Shown here: positions 34,583-47,558 of the stretch, piece after piece
Layout: each line of letters opens with the position of its first letter
Numbering within the stretch: the stretch's first letter is position 1
NCBI RefSeq assembly: GCF_000801105.2
Contig: NC_079516.1
Coordinates: forward strand, 44,496,908-44,560,907
From: Raphanus sativus
Lineage: Eukaryota; Streptophyta; Magnoliopsida; Brassicales; Brassicaceae
Length of the DNA stretch: 64,000 nucleotides
Reading direction: 5' to 3'
The notes under the pieces: model-generated
The model's input: only the letters and a program-made list of their open reading frames with translations
Told to the model about the DNA's origin: nothing
Databases searched by the model: none
Translations under genes and position numbers: made by a program

Positions 34583-36196
34583 CTCAGGATATTGATGATA
34601 CTTACTCACTCTGAGGCAGGAAGGTTCCGTAAAGCTACATTTTACACTGTCCGCAAACCTGGAGAAGGAGAAAATTAGAAGTGCAACATGAGTCTGATAT
34701 AGAGAGTAACACTAACACGTACAAGTACTATTACAATTTTGGATTAAAATATTAATCGAAACAAATTGGTTTAATTTAAATATATCAGTTACCATATAAT
34801 ATTGTATATGTAGCGTATTTTTATATTTAGCCACATCATGTTTAGTAAATTTAAATTAAAAACATACCACAATAAATATTAAATAGGACTCTAAATAAAT
34901 AGAATAGATGAAAATTTATTTAAATGATTTTTTAAAAATTGGTTAATCTACCAATTTATTATAATTTTGTCATATTTAATTCATAAAGCACCACTACTCT
35001 AATATAATATAGGCCATAACGATAAAATTTATATAAAAATAGCATATAATTTTTATTTGTTTTTTTGTTTTATGATAAAATTTTAATTAACACTAGTTAT
35101 AATAATATTATTATATTATTAATTACAAAAATAATTGTTGGATTATTTTACAAAAAATATTTAAAATGTTGTATGATTTTGTTAGATTTTTTCTCAATAG
35201 ATTTTGTTATAACTAAAATAAATTGAATTTTATAGTTAAATTGATTTATTATTAATATCTTTATTGATTATTAAAATTTAATATAAATAATCAAATATGT
35301 CACATTAAGTAATTAATTAAGTAGTCTTAAAAACTTTCAACAGTAAATAAAAACAGGACTCTGCATTAATAGATAATCCATCTGGTAAAAAAATAGTTAT
35401 ACTCTTATTGTGGAAATACCAGTGTTCTAAAAATCGGTCTAAGCGGCGCCTAGGCGGCCGCATAGTCGGCAAATCGGGTATGAACGAAACGATGTTTCAA
35501 AATGATTTATTTAAAAATCGGTCTAGGCGTCCGAAAAATCGGTCTAGACACCCGCATAAACAATAATCTTTTATAAAACGCCTAATCACCGCCTAGCGAT
35601 TTTTAGAACATTGAGAAATACAATGAGTTGTCCGCTTGCTTCACTCTTACCAAACAACTTTCACTTCCATAGGGGACCTTTTTTCTTCCTGGGAACCAAT
35701 TACTTCCCCTGTTTTGCAATCTGGTTGACAAAATAGAAGGGAAACCCTTGAGCTTAGTCTAGACATTTCAAGTACATACCACATGAACCGGAACCTAAAC
35801 AAAGCAAGTAAGCATAGTGTTTTAATCACTGAAATGAGTTACAATTGAGTTTTAAGAAGCAGTCAACATATAAGCAATGTTTTAAAGTACCAGCATGAGG
35901 ATTTCAATCATTTCGAAAGTTTTATAATCACGGATAATCCGAACATAGTACTAGAAATTACAGCAGAAATTGAAACAAAAGCTAGGAAGTTACCCCAGAT
36001 TCTTGCCTTCCCATCCCCTGAACCCCAGTATCTAGTGCAGGAGACTTAAAATCACTACGATCAGATAAAATATCCAAACGTGGAACTCAAACACTAATAT
36101 GAAGGTGCACTTGTAAAAACTAACGAAACAGAATTACCTGGCTTGCAGAACAAGACAACACAATGAAAATAGTCTGGATGCCCCCTTGAAGGTCAT
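34583..36196 (-). pseudogene. THO6/DWA1 (WD40) decayed relic, At2g19430 position
   Basis: Four exon-like blocks with preserved splice borders match the WD40 protein THO6, a THO/TREX mRNA-export subunit also reported as a CUL4 receptor. 36138-36196: TFKG, then a 1-base shift, then HPDYFHCVV (TFKGHSDYLHTVV in THO6). 35994-36031: IL, 2 bases missing, then GSGDGKARIW. 35651-35720: DCKTGEVIGSQEEK. 34583-34658: VCGQ, then a stop, then LPQSE and another stop (VCGQGKNL...NLPASE in THO6). Every block carries or borders a frameshift or stop except the third. N- and C-terminal exons were not recognised. Its place between DUF3511 and the U-box kinase is exactly where Arabidopsis has THO6. Confidence 0.78.
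35420..35613. mobile_element. hAT-type MITE within the THO6 relic
   Basis: Ends CAGTGTTCTAAAAATCG and the reverse-complement CAATGTTCTAAAAATCG form 17-bp inverted repeats with one mismatch. An 8-bp flank GGAAATAC (35412-35419) recurs as AGAAATAC (35614-35621). The interior has GGCGCCTAGGCGG-like motifs. Length 194 bp. Confidence 0.8.
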
Positions 36197-37132
36197 TTTG
36201 TTTTACCACTCTTTTAAAAAATGTTGGTCACACCAAATAATATTTGGAAAGTTGAGACATATTGTCATCACATATTTTGTACTATAGCAATTGACATTCA
36301 CCGCGATAGAATACATACCGCATCCAACAATATTAGCAAGAAGAATCAGCAGCAGCAGTAAGTACACTCCCCTGACTATCAATCATAAAACGAAAAAATA
36401 ATGAAGACGTACTAAACAACACTACCGTGCCGTCCCAAACCTTTACGAGGCTTAAAGCCTGTCAAGATATGTGGCCCTTATAAATAAAATTGCCAATTAA
36501 AAAAGTGTACGAAATGGCTTAGGTATTGCTCAAACTAGTAACAAGAAAGCCTATCATATCTTCATAAACCATTTAAGCTACATACAATTTTGGTTATTGT
36601 GACCCCTACTTAATTTTTATATTTTGTGGCCTCAAGCCAATGCTTCATCTGCCTTAAAGAAGGGACGGCCCAGTCTACATCATCAAGGTGAAATCACCAA
36701 ATAGATAAAAAAATTCCAATCTCAGGATCAACAGAAATGACATCGATCTCAGGCATTTAGTGAAAGAGCACCCCTATGTACCTCTATGAAAAAAGAAAAA
36801 AAGAATGGAGCATGATTATATGCATTTGCATAGATCAGTTCTACATATTCTATTGCTATATTACAACATAAATATGGTCTGTTGTACATATTCTACAATT
36901 TTTTACAGTTCCGGTGTGATATCTCTTTCGGATTGCTGAATGCCGGTGTTAACAAGAGTACCAATGGTTGGAGAAGAAATCTCTAAACCGGCCGTCATTA
37001 GTGATTCTGGTAAATTATTTTGCAGTCCATAAAACTAACAATCATTTGTTATTTTGTCCGTAAGATTCCACGGAAACGGTGATTTATGTTGATCGGAAAC
37101 TTCAAGAAGTTTAGAGAAAATAGAGAGAGAAG

Positions 37133-37176
37133 GCGGGTGTAAACGTTTTTTTTTTGTCAAAAGCGGGTGTAAACGT
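37133..37176 (-). repeat. T-tract micro-insertion with 14-bp direct repeats
   Basis: GCGGGTGTAAACGT at 37133-37146 and 37163-37176, perfect. Between them are a T run and GTCAAAA, that is TTTTGAC plus poly-A on the minus strand. Confidence 0.65.
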
Positions 37177-37569
37177 ATTTGTTTTTAAAATAGTTGTATT
37201 CAATTACACAGCTGACATGTAAAATAAAAATTCCTACCTAAGAGCATACTATCAGCAAATCCTCAATTCCCGACTTCCAATGATTTTTTTATTATTTTAA
37301 TCTTTTTCGTTTTAACTTTCAAAAAAATTAATAGTTCACCCATTTGCGAGCCGCCACGTGGCATGAAACCTGCGAAACAGTATTGATACAGGTTCATAGC
37401 GGAGAGCTTTTCTGATACAGATCATAATAGCAAATTGATTTTTATATTATTTTTTTCTTTGGAAACTGTGTGAACCTCCTACTTGATACTTCAACGAGGG
37501 TGTTCTAAACCCTACAAAAGAATAGAAAATTAGAAGACTTCGGATGGTAAAGATGCACACACTATAATA

Positions 37570-37816
37570 CTCCCTCCGTTTCAATATACTTGATGTTTTA
37601 GAGAAGTTTTGTTGTTTCATAATAGATGATGTTTGCACAAATCTATGTAACTTTAACTTTATCAAAAACTGTGTAACCAATTGAATTTTTATTATTTCTA
37701 TTTATAATTAAATAAATTAGTTTTAAATTGTAATTTAGTAATATTTTAATTAAAAATAATTTTCCTTAATATTTGTGCATTGAGGTAAAACATCAAGTAA
37801 TATGAAACAGAGGGAG
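37570..37816. mobile_element. Stowaway (Tc1/mariner) MITE
   Basis: Ends CTCCCTCCGTTTCAATATAC and, reverse-complemented, CTCCCTCTGTTTCATATTAC form about 28-bp inverted repeats, the classic Stowaway start, flanked by TA on each side (37568-37569, 37817-37818). Non-coding, 247 bp. Confidence 0.87.
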
Positions 37817-37834
37817 TAATAAACAACTATTTGG

Positions 37835-37881
37835 CCGTCCATAAAAGTTTTTTTTTTTTTGAGATCAAACCGTCCATAAAA
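37835..37881 (-). repeat. T-tract micro-insertion with 12-bp direct repeats
   Basis: CCGTCCATAAAA at 37835-37846 and 37870-37881. The insert is G, a T run and GAGATCAAA; on the minus strand it reads TTTGATCTC plus poly-A, like a retroposon tail. Confidence 0.65.
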
Positions 37882-38940
37882 ATTTTAGAATTTGAAAGTA
37901 TAACTAAATGGATATTTAAACCTTGAAGGCCATCTCCATGACTCCATCCCGTCAATTACTTCCTGCGTCTTGCCTTCAAATATCTATAGTTTATTTTCCA
38001 ATAAACTATATATAAAGGACTGCAAGATTCATGACTACCAGAAAATCCCAACATAGACCAAACTATCTTTTGTGTTTTCCTAAAGCCAAATTGGCAAATT
38101 TAACAATGTCTATCCAACCTATGAGCCTACTTCAAAATATTTTTCTTATCTAATCTATTAATTTAGGGATTATCTACTATTTGTAGTTCTCATTTAAATT
38201 TTGGACTCTTTCATAGTTGTTGCTAGAATATATCATGCCTCCTATACAATGCAACCTACCAACTTAAATTAAACCAAATTTTAACCAACATTGATTAGTT
38301 AAACCTAACCAGTAACACTTTTATAATATTTTGGTTAATCTCTTAATATAATTAGATCATATAAAACTGAACCACTCTTAAATCAACGAGTTTCATATCA
38401 TTCCAGACATAAGAGAAAAAATATCCGACTCATTTACAACGTAAGCATACAAAGACTGTGTATGCTTATGCTCATTGATCTTCCAAAAACCAAATAATTG
38501 TGGCATAGACCAACATAGGCTCATGTTCGTATCACTAACTTTACTTCCATATATTTACTCTTCACCTACATCGTATCACAACATACACAGTTATGCAAGA
38601 ACATGATTTTTTTTTGTTCAAACAACCAAATAATGGTGGCATATGGTCAGTAGATTTTTTAAATATGTTTTTTATATATTACATTTTACGAGACTATGTG
38701 TATAAGTTAAAAGGTAAAATGTGTGACAAGGCAAACTATTATACTAAAAATGAAAGAAGATTAAATACAAACTAATAACAAGTACAACACAAATTATAAC
38801 ACTATTAAATTTTATATATATTTAATAAAATATTATATATATGTCTAATATGTATATATATATATAAATATTACACAAAATATATATAATATTATATACA
38901 CATATTATATATGCCTTATATTATTAATTGAAATTTGACA

Positions 38941-38977
38941 GATCAATTTTCGTCCTTTAGGGCGGGTCCTAATCTAG
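38941..38977 (+). mobile_element. Possible Helitron 3' end
   Basis: A small hairpin (CGTCC-TTTA-GGGCG, one G-T pair) followed by GGTCCTAATCTAG|T. It looks like a Helitron terminus, but no 5' end was located; weak call. Confidence 0.35.
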
Positions 38978-39124
38978 TATATTATTAAAATATAGAGAAA
39001 CAGGTTATCAACCGATCTTCTAAGGTATTATTGGGATACCAATATTTTCGTAACAGAATATTCCCTTTATGCAAGCTTTTGATCTTATTGGTCATCACCT
39101 TAGGTTAAATCATTTAACAACATT

Positions 39125-39126
<2 letters not shown>

Positions 39127-39181
<55 letters not shown>
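39127..39181. repeat. (AT)n microsatellite
   Basis: About 27 AT units. The flanking sequence AACATTCAATATATAT occurs on both sides (near 39119 and 39192), so the tract may have grown within a short duplication. Confidence 0.9.
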
Positions 39182-39184
<3 letters not shown>

Positions 39185-39825
39185 CTTTAAAAAACATTCA
39201 ATATATATTGTAATTTTACTTGAAATCAACAACATAACCTGAGAGAAATACATTCCTACTTTATCATGGTACCAAAGCCAATCTTTGGCCTGTAAAATTG
39301 ATTTAAATATAATCAAATCACTGCCAACCACTTTTCTTAGCATGACTAGCATCAATTACCAATTACAAGGATACCGTTAAACAACAAGTGGCATCCGCCA
39401 ATTGATGTGTAGAGACATGTTGATACACTTATCAAATCCCTTCCTAATTTAAAATAGGTTGTGTAGAAAAGAAAATATTAGAAAAACTGGCCAAAAAAAA
39501 AGAAAAGAAAGTCATTCAATAAAAGAAAAAAAGTCTAAAAGAAAAAAAGAACGACTTGAAATTGTGTAAATAAAGAAGCTCTTCAAGACAAAAAAAAACA
39601 TCATAAATATTAGGAGCTTTCTAGACATATTTCTCTTTTAAATGTCATTCTGAAGAATAATCAGTGAATTTTTATTAGTTAATTGTACATTAAATATAAA
39701 CATAGTAATATATTTTGTAATTTTCTTAATCTAAATAAAATATGTCAAAATGATATTTTGCATAAATAAATGGGTACATTCTTATTTTCTCGGTTACCAC
39801 TATAATTATTGTTATTTCTCACTAA

Positions 39826-41806
39826 TCTATACTATAATGAGACACTTGAATCACTCCTGATGCGACATGTCAGCGTTTTCGTGAGGTTCACTTTTAAAAA
39901 ATGTTAAAAATTGTCAAATCTATGGTTTGAACCCAGATTACTAAGATACAACCTCCACCATTTATACCACTGAACTAATGGATAATTTATTCATTGATGG
40001 CCGAAACTAATATATATTTATGATAGTTGGAAGCCATTACTTCATGGCTTTCTCTCAGAACGGGTCTGCAAATGTATTATGGGATTTATTTTTAAATGAG
40101 CTTCATCACGTTATATTAAGAAATAGCTTAAGTTTGCAACAATTATAGTTTTCTCATATTGTAAATCATCATTGTTTAACATGAGTTAGAATTCTTTTCA
40201 TCATTGTATCGGACTGAGTTATAGAGTTGCGCTGTTTTTCTGTTCGTAATTTTTTTTTACCGGTAAACTATTCATCTCCCCATCTTAAATCGCTTGATCA
40301 TAAATATTTCTGATTTGTAGCCCCTCTGTAAACCATATATATATATATACTCGATCGGGTCTCGGTTCGGGTCCGGGTCCTACCCGATACCCGCAGGTCT
40401 AAAAAAAAGACCCATATAAGTACCTATAATTTTTCGGATCGGTTCCGGATCGGGTATTTTCGGATCGATTCCGGGTCGGATCCTCGGATCTGGGTAAAAT
40501 GCCCATGCCTACCACGATTACTAAACTTTACAATAAAACATTAGGGAAAACAGTTTCAATATTATGATCAACAATTCAAATAATTAGAAAGACAACAAAA
40601 ACAAAACTCCACAGCTCAAATAAACTACTAAAATAAATATTTATATAACAATATGAATAGAATCCTCATTTTGTATTGAAGATATTTCTTCGATAAATTT
40701 GAAAATAAAGATATATGTTAAGCAATTGTGAAGGTTAACATTTTATGCAAAAAAAAAATATTAATATTTTTTTATGGATGATTAATGTTATGAGAAAAAT
40801 TTACAATTATTCTTATTTGACCATTTTAAATATCATAACAAACAAAGAGAAAATTAGTCTTCATAACAAGAAGAACTCAATTAATCATCGTAATTAAATA
40901 CTAAAACATTAATTTCAATATTTAACATCATAGTAAATGCACTATATAAACAAACGTAAAAATAAATAGGCAAAAATAACATCAATTCCTAACAACCTAT
41001 AAACATATCTACAATGTGATAAACTTTCACAACCAAACACAAACATGAATAACAATTCACTTCTTACCCATCGACTCTCACACCAAACAACATCAACAGG
41101 AGCAAATCCTAGACAATTACTCCAGGTCTATATACAAAGACCAAACACACAACAATCATCGATTTCCAGGTACCACCAATTTTTGACAATCAAGGTAATT
41201 ACAATAACTCAGTCGCCGAATCATTAGATTTCATGTTATCATATCATGACATTCATCATCACTACTCTACATTCTTTATTGAGGAGACTAACCAATATAT
41301 GATGAATTTAATGAGGGAAAACCATAATATTATATTCCAACATCTTCAAGTTACTCTCGCCATTAGAGACTACAATCTAAATGCAACCGCAAGACTTGAC
41401 GTTGATCTAATCATCACGGACCTAAAAGTAACCCGACAACCGAAGAGGAAAACCATATATGCATCATCTGCTTTGAGAACTATACCAATGTAATCAATAT
41501 TTCGACACTCGCCTGCGGCCATAAATTTCATTGTCTTTGTATTAATCATTGACAACGTACAAATATAAGTTTTCCAATGTATCGGAAAAGTAATTTATGA
41601 GCCAAAACAAACTAATAATAAAAAACAATTTCATGTTTTAAACTCAAAATTCATTGTCTCATTCCTTAGTATTCCTGGTATAATCATCAAACAACATTTG
41701 GTAGATATTCAAGGGCATAATCAATGGATAAAATCACATACACAAAATCACTCGATACATCAACAACGTCACCGGCCCCGCGCCTGCGCGGGGGCTATGC
41801 AACTAG
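39826..41806 (+). mobile_element. Non-autonomous Helitron, third family
   Basis: Begins A|TCTATACTATAATGAG, ends with the perfect 8-bp hairpin CCCCGCGC-CT-GCGCGGGG (41776-41793) and CTATGCAACTAG|T. Length 1981 bp. It contains a GGGTCCGGGTCCTACCCG-type repeat (40355-40500) found widely in Brassicaceae intergenic DNA, and two short frames (41045-41227, 41233-41493) of unknown origin, possibly captured sequence. No Rep/helicase. Confidence 0.8.
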
Positions 41807-42082
41807 TTATCATTAATATACTATTTAATTTATTTATCAACACTTTGTGATTAACTGTCCATTCAAATTAAGTATCTATACAGAGAGACATATCAATACA
41901 ATATAGCCGTGATCAGAGAAATACTCATCTCTGCAACATCATTTCCCAACCCACTCTTGGAAACAAAATCGTATCGGTCACAAAGAAAAAGAAAAGAAAG
42001 AAAAAGACATATTTGGGTTACTTGAGCCATGTGTATTAATTGATTTAGATGATGGGGATGTTGACTTAAAAAGGGTCTAGAA

Positions 42083-45000
42083 ATGAGCGGTGGTCCAAAG
42101 GCGCAGGAGGGTGAGTTGTTTGTGGCAGTGGCCGTGAAGGGGATGATCGGAGATAATTCGGGCGGCGGTGGAAGCCGTCGCGCAGTACGGTGGGCCGTGG
42201 ATAATCTCTTACCCAAGGCTGATAGATTTGTGATGATCCACGTCATCCCCACAATTACTACTATCCCTACCCCTAGTAAGTCTTTCAATCAACACATTTC
42301 ACATATTTCTTGCTCCTGTTTTTCATTGATTTTTTCACTAGAATTAAATGTAACATAAGAACATATATAAGCCAATTACGAAAGGAAATATGTTTTGGCA
42401 AAAAAAGGAAAATATGTTTTATTGTAAAGCATTTAGAGTGTGTACTCTTTGAGATGTTAAGTTATATGATTTTCTAATCTAAAACCAATTGGTGATAAGA
42501 TTGACTTATGATATGAGATTTTTGTTTTTAATACACTCCATTTGAGATGATGGCTCTTTGAGCATCAATCTTGAAATGTTTGGTCAAAGATCGATGAGCT
42601 TACTTTGAACTGGTTCATAATAGAGCAGATTGAATTGTTTGGATCAGATACTAATATCATGTTAATTGAACTTAAAACCTAAGATCAATTGGTGATAAAT
42701 GGATGGTTTTATTTATCTTATATATTATTTAGGATATTTTTCATTCTCACGTGGGATTTTTGTTTTCAATATGAGTAACTTTAGAGATTTGTTTTGTAAC
42801 ATGCATGAGGTTTATAACATGGTAACTGAATCATATTCCAAGTTAATTATTATGAGAATGGTGTTTGTTGCAGCCGGAGAGAGATTACCGCTGAAGGAAG
42901 TGGAGGAGAGGTTGGTGGAAATGTATGTGAGAGAAGTGAAACTAGAATATGAATCTGTCTTTGTTCCCTTCTTGAAAATGTGCAAGAGAAGTAGTCGCAC
43001 CAAGGTGCGTTCATTTTATTTTCAGCAAAAATTTAAAACCTATAAAAGTTTTAGGGTCAAATTGTAAATTCCCTGAATTATTAAACCTTCAATTTCAGGT
43101 AGAAACTCTGTTGCTAGAGTATGATGATCCTGCAAAAGCGCTCCTGCGATTCATCTTCAAATCAGGAGTTAACAGTTTGGTTATGGGATCATTCACGCCA
43201 AACATATTCACACGGTACATTACATAGCTCAGTGTGGTTTAGTTTTCATTAAATAACACGGTTATTTACACTAACCGACTCGTTAATCTTGCTTTAGGAT
43301 AACAAAAGGCCCAGGAGCACCGTGGACTGTTTTAAGATACTCTCCAGAAACATGTGAAGTATACATTGTGTGCAAAGACAGGATCACTACAAAATCTATG
43401 AATCCATTAATCAACGCAGGTAAAAACAAAATATATATTTGTAAATATTTATTTTTATAGGCAATTCTCTTTAATAGGAATAAAAAATTATCATAAAATA
43501 GCAAACAATAGAAAATCACAAAATAACACTTAACACACTAAGAGAGTGGTATTGGATTGAATTAATTGATTTTCAAAGAATTAATTTGTAGACAAAAATA
43601 ATTGATTTCATAGTATTTCAAAGATTTGATGAAGATTTAATGCAGTTGTCTAACTTTTATGTTTTAGATCTTAAGGGAATACAAATAATAAATTTGAAGA
43701 AACCAATTCTCTAAATTCCATGATTTTTTAATCTTTGCATACTAATATACAAGTAAAGTTTTTAATAATGGAAATAATAAAAATCTAATCATTTATATAT
43801 CATATAAATAAAAGTCATTTAATAAAATAATCAAACAAAAACTTTGCTAAAAGAAAGTTGATTTACAAGTAGTTAAACTCATTTATTTTTTATATCACTG
43901 TGTAAAAATGTAAGAGATAACATTGTATCTGAATATAAAAAAATTATTGTCATGAGTCATTTATTAATAAATTTGAGAGGAAACCAAAATTATTGGGACT
44001 TCTCCGACGTTGGTTTACTACCCGTTTGAGCTTTAGCTAGGAAATTGTTTCATTATTTATACTAATCTTTAGTGATGTAAATATTCTCACAGTTTTTTTT
44101 AAAGATTATTAAATTTAAATTTTCATCAAAAAAGAAAAAAAAATTGAGACGAAAATAGTCGAAGAGGTTCATCCGTCCATTTCACATGAACTACGACATT
44201 ATATTTTTGTCATTTGCCAAGATGATAATATAATTTTTAAAGTTATATTAAAAATGACATTCCAAATCTATCATATTATAGTGTTCAATAATATTTACAT
44301 ACGTATTTGACTAGGAGCTTTTCTGCGCATGCAGAATAATAATTTTAAATATAATTATTTAAAGAAAACTATTTTATACTTTGATATTATTATTATATTT
44401 TAAATTCACTGGTTTGGAAAAACAACTATAAATATATTTTTGTAATCTTGTCATTCTATTCAGTTTAACTATATCTGTTTAATTTAATTTAATTCAAAAC
44501 TTTAGCTCCTTCAATTTCAAGCAAATGCTCCCCCAACTTCAAATATTTTAATAATTAATAAATTGAATAGGATAAATATTTTAATATATTTTAAAATTGA
44601 AATAAATATTTATTATCCTAAATTTATAATACTAAACCCTAAACTATATTCCCTAATTCCTATAAACGTCTAAGCTCTAGTTCCTGAAAAGTATATCGTA
44701 AACATTTAATTAAATGGATATGTGTTTTCTTATTATTTGGTGCATTTAATTTTGTCATTTTTGTCGTTATGAGCTAAAATATTTTCAGTATTATTTGAGA
44801 GTAGTACTTCTTTTACTGTATTAGGGCCGTCCACAGGACCACAAGCAGCTACGTCAGCCCGAGTTTACCTGAAAGACGGGGCGGCTAGCTTCCACACTGT
44901 ACAGTCTCAAAAGTTGTCCGATCATCGAGAAACCATAGGTAAAAATTATAAAATATCCACTATGATATAATATGATGTGGTTAAAAAAAAAATCGGCCTT

Positions 45001-47558
45001 GAAAGTTGCAACGAACCTATGCAATAACCAATTAGAGATTCATGTGATCTCTTTGAATTAAGCTGAGCTTTTACCCCCTTTCTTTTTCTCTTTTCTTTTG
45101 GGTGCTAAAGAGCCAGCCACGAGGAGGTCAGTATCGGCTAAAGAGCTGAGATCAATAGTGTATAGTCAACTCAAAACGCCTCCAAGTAGTCAGGATTCTA
45201 GTGCAAGAGTTTCAGAGATTGTAAGACGGCGTGGAGCATCAGATATCCCACACCTAAATTACTTGGAGTTTGATCAAACAATCCAACCCCAATCTAATCT
45301 TGAGAACATCGACGAAAAACCACCTGCAACATCTAAAAAACCAAAGAAGGTAAATATAACTTTTGTTTCGGTGAAAACCAAAGAAGGTAAATATAATCTT
45401 TTGTTTCGGTGATGAGACCAGTAAGAAGGAAGAGAGAGAGTTTGAAGTGTTGGTGTTTGTTTGATAGGTTGACATTGAAGCAGAGGTCAATCGTTTGAAG
45501 AAAGAGTTAGAAAATACGGTCACTAAATACAAACAAACTTGCGAAGAGCTAACTTCCACCAAAAACAAGGTACATATGTATATAATGGCCTTCCCAACCT
45601 AAAGTACATTAACTTTTTATATATTCATAGGAGTTGATTGCAATTGGCCGTAGGTGTAATCAATTTTTCTACAGTTTTTAGTTAGTTATTTTAAAATAAA
45701 TCCACTGCAAAAAAAAAAATTAAAATTAAAATCAAAGCAGTATATTTTCTAAAGCAAAAAAAAATAAAGCTACAGCACAAATCAAAACGATTCTCTACGA
45801 GACAAACATTTTGTTACGTTCAAGTGGTGCATTCGACCAGGAGGAACCCACTTATTTTTGTTGTGAATCATTTTGCTTGCTTGTTCTCCAAGTAAAATGT
45901 TTCTCGTGGGGGTTTCTGCTAGGTTCAGGTGCTAGCGTTGGAATGTTCGGAAGACGCTAAAAGAGTGAACAGCGCTGTGGAGAAAGAAGAGTTGCAGAGA
46001 AAAACGGCTGTGCTGGAGAAACAGCGGTACATGAAGGCTGTTAAAGAGGTAGAAACAGCGAAAGCGTTGCTTGCGAGGGAGTTTTGTCAGCGACAAATCG
46101 CGCAGGTAAATGCTTTAAGGACTTACTTGGAGAAGAAGAAAGTGATCGACGAGCTTTTATTAGGAACCGATCAACGGTACAGGAAATACACAATCGAAGA
46201 GATTATAACAGCCACCGAAGGATTTTCCCCAGAGAAAGTGATTGGAGAAGGAGGATACGGTAAAGTTTATCACTGTAGTCTTGATAGTACTCCGGCGGCT
46301 GTTAAGGTTGTCCGGCTAGATTCGCCGGAGAAGAAACAAGAGTTCTTGAAAGAGGTAGGTAACTAATAAAACCGTTAACTGTATTTTTAGTTAATTTGAT
46401 ATAGTTGTAGCAGTTAGACGTAAAAGATTGCCGTAAATATATGGGTCTCGGTTCAGGTTTTGGTTTGATCCAGTTTGACATTTTTTTGTTTGGTATTGTT
46501 CTCTTATAGGTTGAGGTTCTAAGCCAGCTTCGACACCCACACCTGGTACTTCTCCTTGGAGCTTGTCCGGAGAATGGTTGTCTGGTTTATGAGTATTTGG
46601 AGAATGGAAGCCTCGAGGAATATATATTTCATCAAAAAAACAAACCGCCTCTGCCTTGGTTTATCCGGTTTAGGGTGATTTTCGAGGTTGCTTGCGGTTT
46701 AGCATTCTTACACAGCTCTAAACCGGAACCAATTGTACACCGAGACCTAAAACCGGGAAACATTTTGTTAAACCGGAACTACGTGAGCAAAATCGCAGAC
46801 GTCGGTTTAGCTAAGCTGGTTACGGATGTTGCACCAGATAATGTCACAACGTATCGACACTCACTTCTTGCTGGTACGTTGCATTACATTGACCCGGAGT
46901 ACCATCGAACCGGAACGATTAGACTAAAATCAGATCTCTACGCATTTGGGATAATCATTCTTCAGTTGTTGACCGCTCGTAGGCCCAACGGGCTTGTGCA
47001 CGTGGTTGAAAACGCGGTACAGAAAGGAACATTAACCGAAATGCTAGATAAGTCTGTTACGGATTGGCCTTTGGCAGAAACCGAGGAATTGGCACGGATC
47101 GGTTTAAAGTGTGCGGAGTTTCGGTGCCGAGATAGACCGGATCTTAAAGAAGAGGTTATACCGGTTTTGAAACGGCTTGTCGAAACTGCAAACTCAAAAA
47201 TAAAGAAAGAACAATGCAACGTGCGTGCACCAAGTCATTACTTTTGTCCCATTTTAAAAGTGAGTAAAAGCTTACCCGGTTCGTTGCATGATTTTAACAA
47301 CCAAAAGATGGAACCGGTTTTGATTCTTTATCTTTTGAAAAACAGGAACTAATGGAGGAACCGGAGATTGCAGCTGATGGATTCACGTACGAGAAGAAAG
47401 CGATCTTAGCCTGGTTTGAGAAACACAACATTTCACCGGTGACTCGACAAAAGCTAGACCACTTCAAGCTGACACCGAACAATACACTCCGGTCTGCGAT
47501 TCGCGAGTGGAATTCAAGAGTTCGGTTTTCTAATGCCTTTATTGATACATCATGTTGA
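42083..47558 (+). CDS. U-box receptor-like cytoplasmic kinase with USP domain (At2g19410-like)
   Basis: Ten exons give 803 aa: 42083-42275, 42874-43004, 43099-43214, 43298-43419, 44825-44938, 45111-45349, 45468-45569, 45923-46354, 46510-47259, 47346-47558. Order: N-terminal universal-stress-protein fold (FVAVAVKG, AVRWAVDNLL, about residues 10-155), linker, coiled coil (EVNRLKKELENTVTKYK through YMKAVKEVETAKALLAREF), kinase domain with glycine loop GEGGYGKVY, VAIK-type lysine in AAVKVV, catalytic HRDLKPGN and DVG in place of DFG, then C-terminal U-box (FCPILKELMEEPEIAADGFT). This is the RLCK-IX/PUB architecture: a putative E3 ligase fused to a kinase; DVG is usual there. A 37-bp duplication after exon 6 creates a second donor. 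Start is the first ATG; frame intact throughout. Confidence 0.92.
42381..42420 (+). repeat. Micro-insertion with direct repeats in kinase intron 1
   Basis: AAAGGAAATATGTTTT (42381-42396) and AAAGGAAAATATGTTTT (42404-42420) flank GGCAAAA. The GGC plus A-run matches the tail of the 744-bp retroposon (TTGGC plus poly-A at 24088-24100). Confidence 0.45.
45338..45411 (+). repeat. 37-bp tandem duplication over a kinase exon-intron border
   Basis: AACCAAAGAAGGTAAATATAA followed by TTTTGTTTCGGTG is repeated with one added base in the second copy. It spans the end of exon 6 (45349), so a second AAAGAAG|GTAAAT donor exists at 45386/45387. Use of the second donor would add 37 bases and shift frame. Confidence 0.85.

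Larger units (their letters stand above)
32823..42082. other. Gene-poor block between the Pack element and the U-box kinase
   Basis: No intact gene. In order: Harbinger MITE (33130-33329), a decayed glycine/asparagine-rich coding-like stretch (33420-34130, many stops), THO6 exon relics (34583-36196) split by a hAT MITE (35420), two small duplications near 37.1 and 37.8 kb around a Stowaway MITE (37570), a Helitron-like end (38977), an AT microsatellite (39127) and a Helitron (39826-41806). Confidence 0.6.

Noticed and set aside
36900..37030. A minus-strand stretch reading LMTAGLEISSPTIGTLVN ending in a stop, as a possible exon.
   Set aside because: No splice context or recognisable homology; left unannotated.
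39110..39355. An 81-codon frame with a Tyr-Ile repeat.
   Set aside because: It is a translation of the AT microsatellite.
45098..45412. Kinase frame continuing past 45349 as a longer exon 6.
   Set aside because: The extension is the duplicated intron start; only the first donor keeps frame with exon 7.
46795..46815. DVG instead of the canonical DFG motif in the U-box kinase, as a sign of a dead kinase.
   Set aside because: KIADVGLA is the usual form in this plant kinase family; the glycine loop, lysine and HRDLKPGN are intact.
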